From Clostridia bacterium (GTDB taxonomy: Bacteria > Bacillota > Clostridia > Oscillospirales > Acutalibacteraceae), in the NCBI GenBank assembly GCA_017516965.1, contig JAFXAP010000015.1, forward strand, positions 124,001 to 188,000: a DNA stretch of 64,000 nucleotides, given 5' to 3'. Under the pieces are notes generated by a model that was not told where the DNA came from, did not search any database, and saw only the letters and a program-made list of their open reading frames with translations. Position numbers and translations under genes: made by a program. Below are positions 60,304 through 64,000 of the stretch, piece by piece; the stretch's first letter is position 1; the number at the start of each line of letters is the position of its first letter.

Positions 60304-61943
60304 GTGATTCTTTTGATAAAAACCAAAACGAATTTGAAGAGCAACCGACTGTTGACAACACAGCAACTGACGAGGTTAACACAGCAGAAGAACCCGATGA
60401 ATTAAGCACTGTTTTTTCAGCCCCGCCGGAACACGAAAAGGAAAAAACAAAAAAGCCGTTTGTTTTAACCCTTCCGATTATTGGTTCGGTTAAAATTTCA
60501 AGTAGCATTATGACCATCATTTCTGCTTGCCTTGCTGTAGCAATATTGGTTGGCGGTACCATTGCAGTAATAAAACTTATACCCGAAATGAACGATGAAG
60601 AAACCTCAAGTTCAGTATTTGAAGATATTCCTGTAGTAGATAAAGATTCAAATTCATTTGAAACCGTTACCGTAAAAAACAAAAACGGTGAGTTTAAGTT
60701 TGTTGTTCATAGTGAAGCTTCGGAAGGCCAAACAAATAAAAATTGGACAGTTGAAGGCGTTGAATACTCAAAACTCAGCGTAGCATCGGTAAATTCTATT
60801 ATCTCGTCAGCAGCAGGATTTGACGCGATGCGAGAGATAACAAAAGATCCAAAAGAGTGCGGATTTGATACTCCTACCGTTTCTGTTTCGGTTAAACCAA
60901 GCAAAGACGCACCCTATACCATTTTGGTAGGTAAAAAATCTCCCGACGGTTTCGGGTATTATATGATGCTTGAAGGCAGCAATAAGGTATATATCGCAAA
61001 TGAAACAGAGTTTTCTGACTTTGAGTTTTCTTTGTTAGATATTTCGGATAGAACAGAGATACCGACAACTATGTTCTCTACCGACACCTCCGAAAATAAA
61101 GTAGAAGGTTCTTACGCTTACTTTGATTCACTAACCTTGTCCGGCAAACTTTTCCCCGATACTATTACAATTGTACCAAACAAGGGTGACAGAGAAACCG
61201 ACGGCGCTACACCATATCTTATTACCACACCGGTAAAACGAATTGCGCAATCTGAAAGCCTTTCATCTCCTGTTGCATTGTTCTCAAGTACTACTCAGGT
61301 TGCGGGCAACTATGCGCTTGACGTAACCGACGAATCAATCAAAAAATTCGGTCTTGACGATCCTGATGCAATTGTTACAATGACAATTAACGGTGAAGCA
61401 AAGGCATTTAAATTTGCATTGGTTGATGATGGCGGTTGCGCAGTTGTATATGACGGCGCAACAATGATAAGAAAGGTAGATCCTTCCGCATTGGCATTTT
61501 TGTCACTCAAGCTGGAAGATTATTATTACAAGAGCATCTTTATGAATGTTATATCAGACATTAAATCCCTTACCATCAAAAGTGATGACGAAGACATTAA
61601 ATTTGATATAACTACTACCGGTGACGAAAACACTTCAAAAACAGTAAAAGTGAAAGCCAACGGAAAAGATATAGCCGCTAAAAACTTCACAGATTATTAC
61701 AAAGATTTTGTTAATATTGAATGTAGCGATTTCACCATAGGTGAAGTTGGTAACACACCTGATTGCACCGTTACCTTCACATATAATGATGGTGCAAAGC
61801 AGATAATCAAACTGTATAAGTTTGGTGAAACTCAATACCAATACAGTATTGATGATATTTATATGGGCAAGATAACATCGGCTGCATATAACAAAATGAT
61901 TAAAAACCTAAAAACTGTTGCCGAAGGCGGTTCAGTATATTAA
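60300..61943 (+). CDS. DUF4340 domain membrane protein of the Gld-type ABC operon
   Basis: 547 residues. Acidic cytoplasmic N-terminus (1-55), membrane helix (about 72-95, IISACLAVAILVGGTIAVIK), then an external region of repeated beta/alpha units (DUF4340), for example NWTVEGVEYSKLSVASVNSI and YALDVTDESIKKFGLDDPDA. It always travels with GldG-like proteins; the role is unknown, perhaps a periplasmic-side scaffold. The ATG overlaps the gldG-like stop. Confidence 0.88.
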   Translation: MSDSFDKNQNEFEEQPTVDNTATDEVNTAEEPDELSTVFSAPPEHEKEKTKKPFVLTLPIIGSVKISSSIMTIISACLAVAILVGGTIAVIKLIPEMNDEETSSSVFEDIPVVDKDSNSFETVTVKNKNGEFKFVVHSEASEGQTNKNWTVEGVEYSKLSVASVNSIISSAAGFDAMREITKDPKECGFDTPTVSVSVKPSKDAPYTILVGKKSPDGFGYYMMLEGSNKVYIANETEFSDFEFSLLDISDRTEIPTTMFSTDTSENKVEGSYAYFDSLTLSGKLFPDTITIVPNKGDRETDGATPYLITTPVKRIAQSESLSSPVALFSSTTQVAGNYALDVTDESIKKFGLDDPDAIVTMTINGEAKAFKFALVDDGGCAVVYDGATMIRKVDPSALAFLSLKLEDYYYKSIFMNVISDIKSLTIKSDDEDIKFDITTTGDENTSKTVKVKANGKDIAAKNFTDYYKDFVNIECSDFTIGEVGNTPDCTVTFTYNDGAKQIIKLYKFGETQYQYSIDDIYMGKITSAAYNKMIKNLKTVAEGGSVY

Positions 61944-61952
61944 GCAAATAAT

Positions 61953-61987
61953 AAAAAATCAGCATCTTTAAGATGCTGATTTTTTTG
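61953..61987. terminator. Terminator between the Gld-type operon and the GH95 gene
   Basis: 15-bp perfect stem AAAAAATCAGCATCT / complement, 3-base loop and T-run; serves both convergent genes. Confidence 0.92.
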
Positions 61988-62000
61988 TTTATAATTATCA

Positions 62001-64000
62001 TTATAGCTTTTTGTTGTTAACTTTAAAGCGGAATTCATATCGTTCCTGTTCTAATTGTGATGCAGGATGCATAGTAGCAAGTACGCCATTAGTTGCTGAA
62101 TTATAGTTTTCTTCACAAATAACTACCTTATATGTTAAACGTTCACGATTAGTTTTTGTGTAATCGCAGTCTAAAAATTCGTCATTTTGTGTTTGCCCTA
62201 ACAACTCATAATCACTGTCATTTTGTCTCGCTCTATATATCGCGCAGTTTTTACCGTTTGAATTCCACTTTAGTGCTACGCCGCTTTCAGTCCAAACCGA
62301 TGATAAATCACTCGGGATTTCACATTTTGCTACTGTAGCGAAATTTTCTATTATATAGATTTCATCGCTTACGGTATCAAATTCTAAGTATATATCGTTA
62401 ATTTTAAAATCAACTATACTTCCGTCTAACCTTTTAACAACCGTTTTAGAATTTATGCCCTCATAGCGCAAAACAAGCGGTACACCGGAGCCTGATTTTA
62501 CCTTTAAAAGATTTATCTTACCATCTTGGTAATCGCAGTCAACAGTAAAATTACCGCGCGCCTTAATTCCCTTAAAGCAAACATTTTTCCACGCTTCAGG
62601 AAGCGCCGGGAAAAGTGAAATATAACCTTCGTGGCTTTGCAGTACCATTTCGGTCATACCTGCGGTCGCGCCAAAGTTTCCGTCAATCTGGAATGGTGGA
62701 TGAACATCCCAAAGGTTTGGATAGGTGCGTTCTTTTAAAAGATTTTGCAACAATAAATATGAGTGGTTTCCGTCGCCGACACGCGCCCACGCATTAAGCC
62801 TGTGAGCAAGCGCCCATCCTGTAGAGCGGTCTCCTCGCATCTCAAGTGTCAGCCGCGCCGCATCAAGCCATGCGGGTGTGCTATGGGTTATGGTGCTACC
62901 TGGAGCAATCGCCACAAGTTGCGAAATGTGGCGATGCTGCGCCTCGCCAATTTCACCATAAAAATGCTCTTCATCATATTCTTTTATTTGACCGCTATAG
63001 CCTATCTGCACAGGACCATAACTGTCAAGCTGTTGCTTTTCAAGTTGAGTTATAGCATCCGACTCACCAAGAAGTTTGGAACACTTAATGTCATCAATAG
63101 CATTTTCATAAATAAACTGTTGGTCGAATCCGCAACCTACTGTAAGACAATACTGTTGCTTTGCGTGTTGTGTTACCCACGTTCCCGAAAGAATTTGTTC
63201 GGGAGAAGCTGAAAAGGCACAAAGATATCTTCCGTCATAATTTTTGACGCATTTGGTTAGTAACTTTGACATACCGTGAATTGCAGGATATGAATATTCA
63301 CGCAAAATATCTTGGTCGCGAGTAAAGTCATAATAATCCCAAAACATTTTACTTGTCATACCGCCGGTACCGGGACCTGAATGAGTGTATTTTCCCACAC
63401 CCTCAATTTCATACATAAAAGCTCCTGTGCCTATTATCCAGCCACATTCACCCTCGCCATCGACATAGTTTTCGGGAGCGATTTCTTTTATAAACTTAGA
63501 CGCATTAATACCTGCCTGTTTAGAGTAATTTTTCCAATAATCAGCATATGCTTTAAAGCATTCGGTGAGATTGGTGCTAAAGCAGGGCCAATAGTTCATT
63601 TGAACATTTATGTTATGCCAAATACCGCTACCCCACGGTGATTTGTCGTGAACGGTCCAAACGCCCTGAAGCGATGCAGGGGGCGTACCCTCACGCGAAG
63701 ACGACACAAGCAAATGTCTGCCATATGTATAATAAAGTTCTTCTAAATAAAGCTCACTGTTACCACTTTGATAAGATGTGAGCAACTCTTCGGTACCGCG
63801 TCCGTCATCAATACCGCCAAGGTCAAATTCTACTCTATCCATTAAATTGCAATAATCTTTTTTATGGTTGGCAAAAAGCTCATCCCAACCGAGATTTACT
63901 GCGTTGTTAAGGCAATTCACTACCTTGTCGTGCGGGTCTTCGCCCAGCGCTTTATGACACCCGTCTAAAAACACCTCGGGACAAAGTTTGTATGAAGTGT
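62001..64000 (-). CDS. Glycoside hydrolase family 95 (alpha-L-fucosidase/galactosidase), 5' end outside the window
   Basis: The frame is open from 62001 to the right edge, so only about 666 C-terminal residues are seen and no start can be called. GH95 features: LYYTYGRHLLVSSSREGTPP, LQGVWTVHDKSPWGSGIWHN, NVQMNYWPCFSTNLTEC (catalytic Asn/Asp region), WALAHRLNAWARVGDGNHSY and PFQIDGNFGATAGMTEMVLQ, followed by a beta-sheet C-terminus and an extra Fn3-like end (VALKWNSNGKNCAIYRARQN). It removes terminal fucose or L-galactose from glycans such as host mucins or plant xyloglucan. Confidence 0.92.
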   Translation of the reverse strand, partial: TSYKLCPEVFLDGCHKALGEDPHDKVVNCLNNAVNLGWDELFANHKKDYCNLMDRVEFDLGGIDDGRGTEELLTSYQSGNSELYLEELYYTYGRHLLVSSSREGTPPASLQGVWTVHDKSPWGSGIWHNINVQMNYWPCFSTNLTECFKAYADYWKNYSKQAGINASKFIKEIAPENYVDGEGECGWIIGTGAFMYEIEGVGKYTHSGPGTGGMTSKMFWDYYDFTRDQDILREYSYPAIHGMSKLLTKCVKNYDGRYLCAFSASPEQILSGTWVTQHAKQQYCLTVGCGFDQQFIYENAIDDIKCSKLLGESDAITQLEKQQLDSYGPVQIGYSGQIKEYDEEHFYGEIGEAQHRHISQLVAIAPGSTITHSTPAWLDAARLTLEMRGDRSTGWALAHRLNAWARVGDGNHSYLLLQNLLKERTYPNLWDVHPPFQIDGNFGATAGMTEMVLQSHEGYISLFPALPEAWKNVCFKGIKARGNFTVDCDYQDGKINLLKVKSGSGVPLVLRYEGINSKTVVKRLDGSIVDFKINDIYLEFDTVSDEIYIIENFATVAKCEIPSDLSSVWTESGVALKWNSNGKNCAIYRARQNDSDYELLGQTQNDEFLDCDYTKTNRERLTYKVVICEENYNSATNGVLATMHPASQLEQERYEFRFKVNNKKL

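Overview
The window looks like part of a chromosome from an anaerobic, low-GC Clostridia (probably Oscillospiraceae/Ruminococcaceae-like gut) bacterium. The evidence is a trimeric NADH-dependent [FeFe] hydrogenase, type III glutamine synthetase, single-chain dimeric-type GlyRS, an rpsO-pnp pair, Firmicutes-style ribosome binding sites with many GTG/TTG starts, consensus TTGACA-N17-TATAAT promoters, and several carbohydrate-use loci. There are no tRNA, rRNA or CRISPR features that I can see.

Layout. (1) 1-6.3 kb, mostly minus: glyQS, a Na/Pi cotransporter-PhoU fusion and two tandem paralogous lipoproteins, then a small divergent hypothetical gene. (2) 6.4-14.9 kb, plus: hydrogenase operon. HydC, HydB and HydA are interleaved with a regulatory/accessory block (two DRTGG-like proteins, two GHKL ATPases, a degenerate sensory-type hydrogenase paralog and a PHP-domain protein). 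(3) 14.9-19.4 kb, minus: sugar ABC transporter (binding protein plus two permeases, no ATPase) with 4-alpha-glucanotransferase. (4) 19.7-23.1 kb, plus: ParA, a short ParB-like protein, ThrH and an M24 peptidase. (5) 23.1-27.2 kb, minus: lipoprotein, GT2 glycosyltransferase apparently started at ATT, a PASTA pseudokinase and a metallophosphoesterase. (6) 27.3-37.6 kb: DacF-like carboxypeptidase, secreted cysteine-peptidase-like protein with a riboswitch-like leader, endonuclease III, PTS-IIC-like permease, XRE regulator with a small membrane protein, pnp, rpsO and HtrA. (7) 37.7-48.9 kb: GH106-like glycosidase, a second mosaic surface protein with a divergent XRE regulator, and an amino-sugar operon (nagA, two Gfo/Idh oxidoreductases, a TIM-barrel isomerase, nagB) facing an AraC regulator. 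(8) 48.9-64 kb: DegV, an ECF sigma factor with a membrane beta-propeller protein, glnN, transglutaminase and LCP-like proteins, a Gld-type ABC system, and the right-truncated GH95 fucosidase.

The most unusual signal is a pair of about 258-bp structured repeats (core 6948-7205 and 19701-19959). Each is enclosed by a long perfect inverted repeat whose outer arms differ completely between the two copies but still pair within each copy. Internal hairpins also vary in a pairing-preserving way. Both copies end directly before the ribosome binding site of a gene, and the second begins a few bases after a consensus promoter. This fits either a structured leader RNA or a small element that lands inside pre-existing hairpins. 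A bare hairpin at 1168-1192 shares the arm sequence of copy 2.

Other points of note are a PASTA protein that has lost all kinase catalytic motifs, operator arrays at the two XRE loci, an attenuator-like leader before a secreted peptidase, and non-canonical key residues in both hydrogenase-domain proteins and in the DacF homolog.
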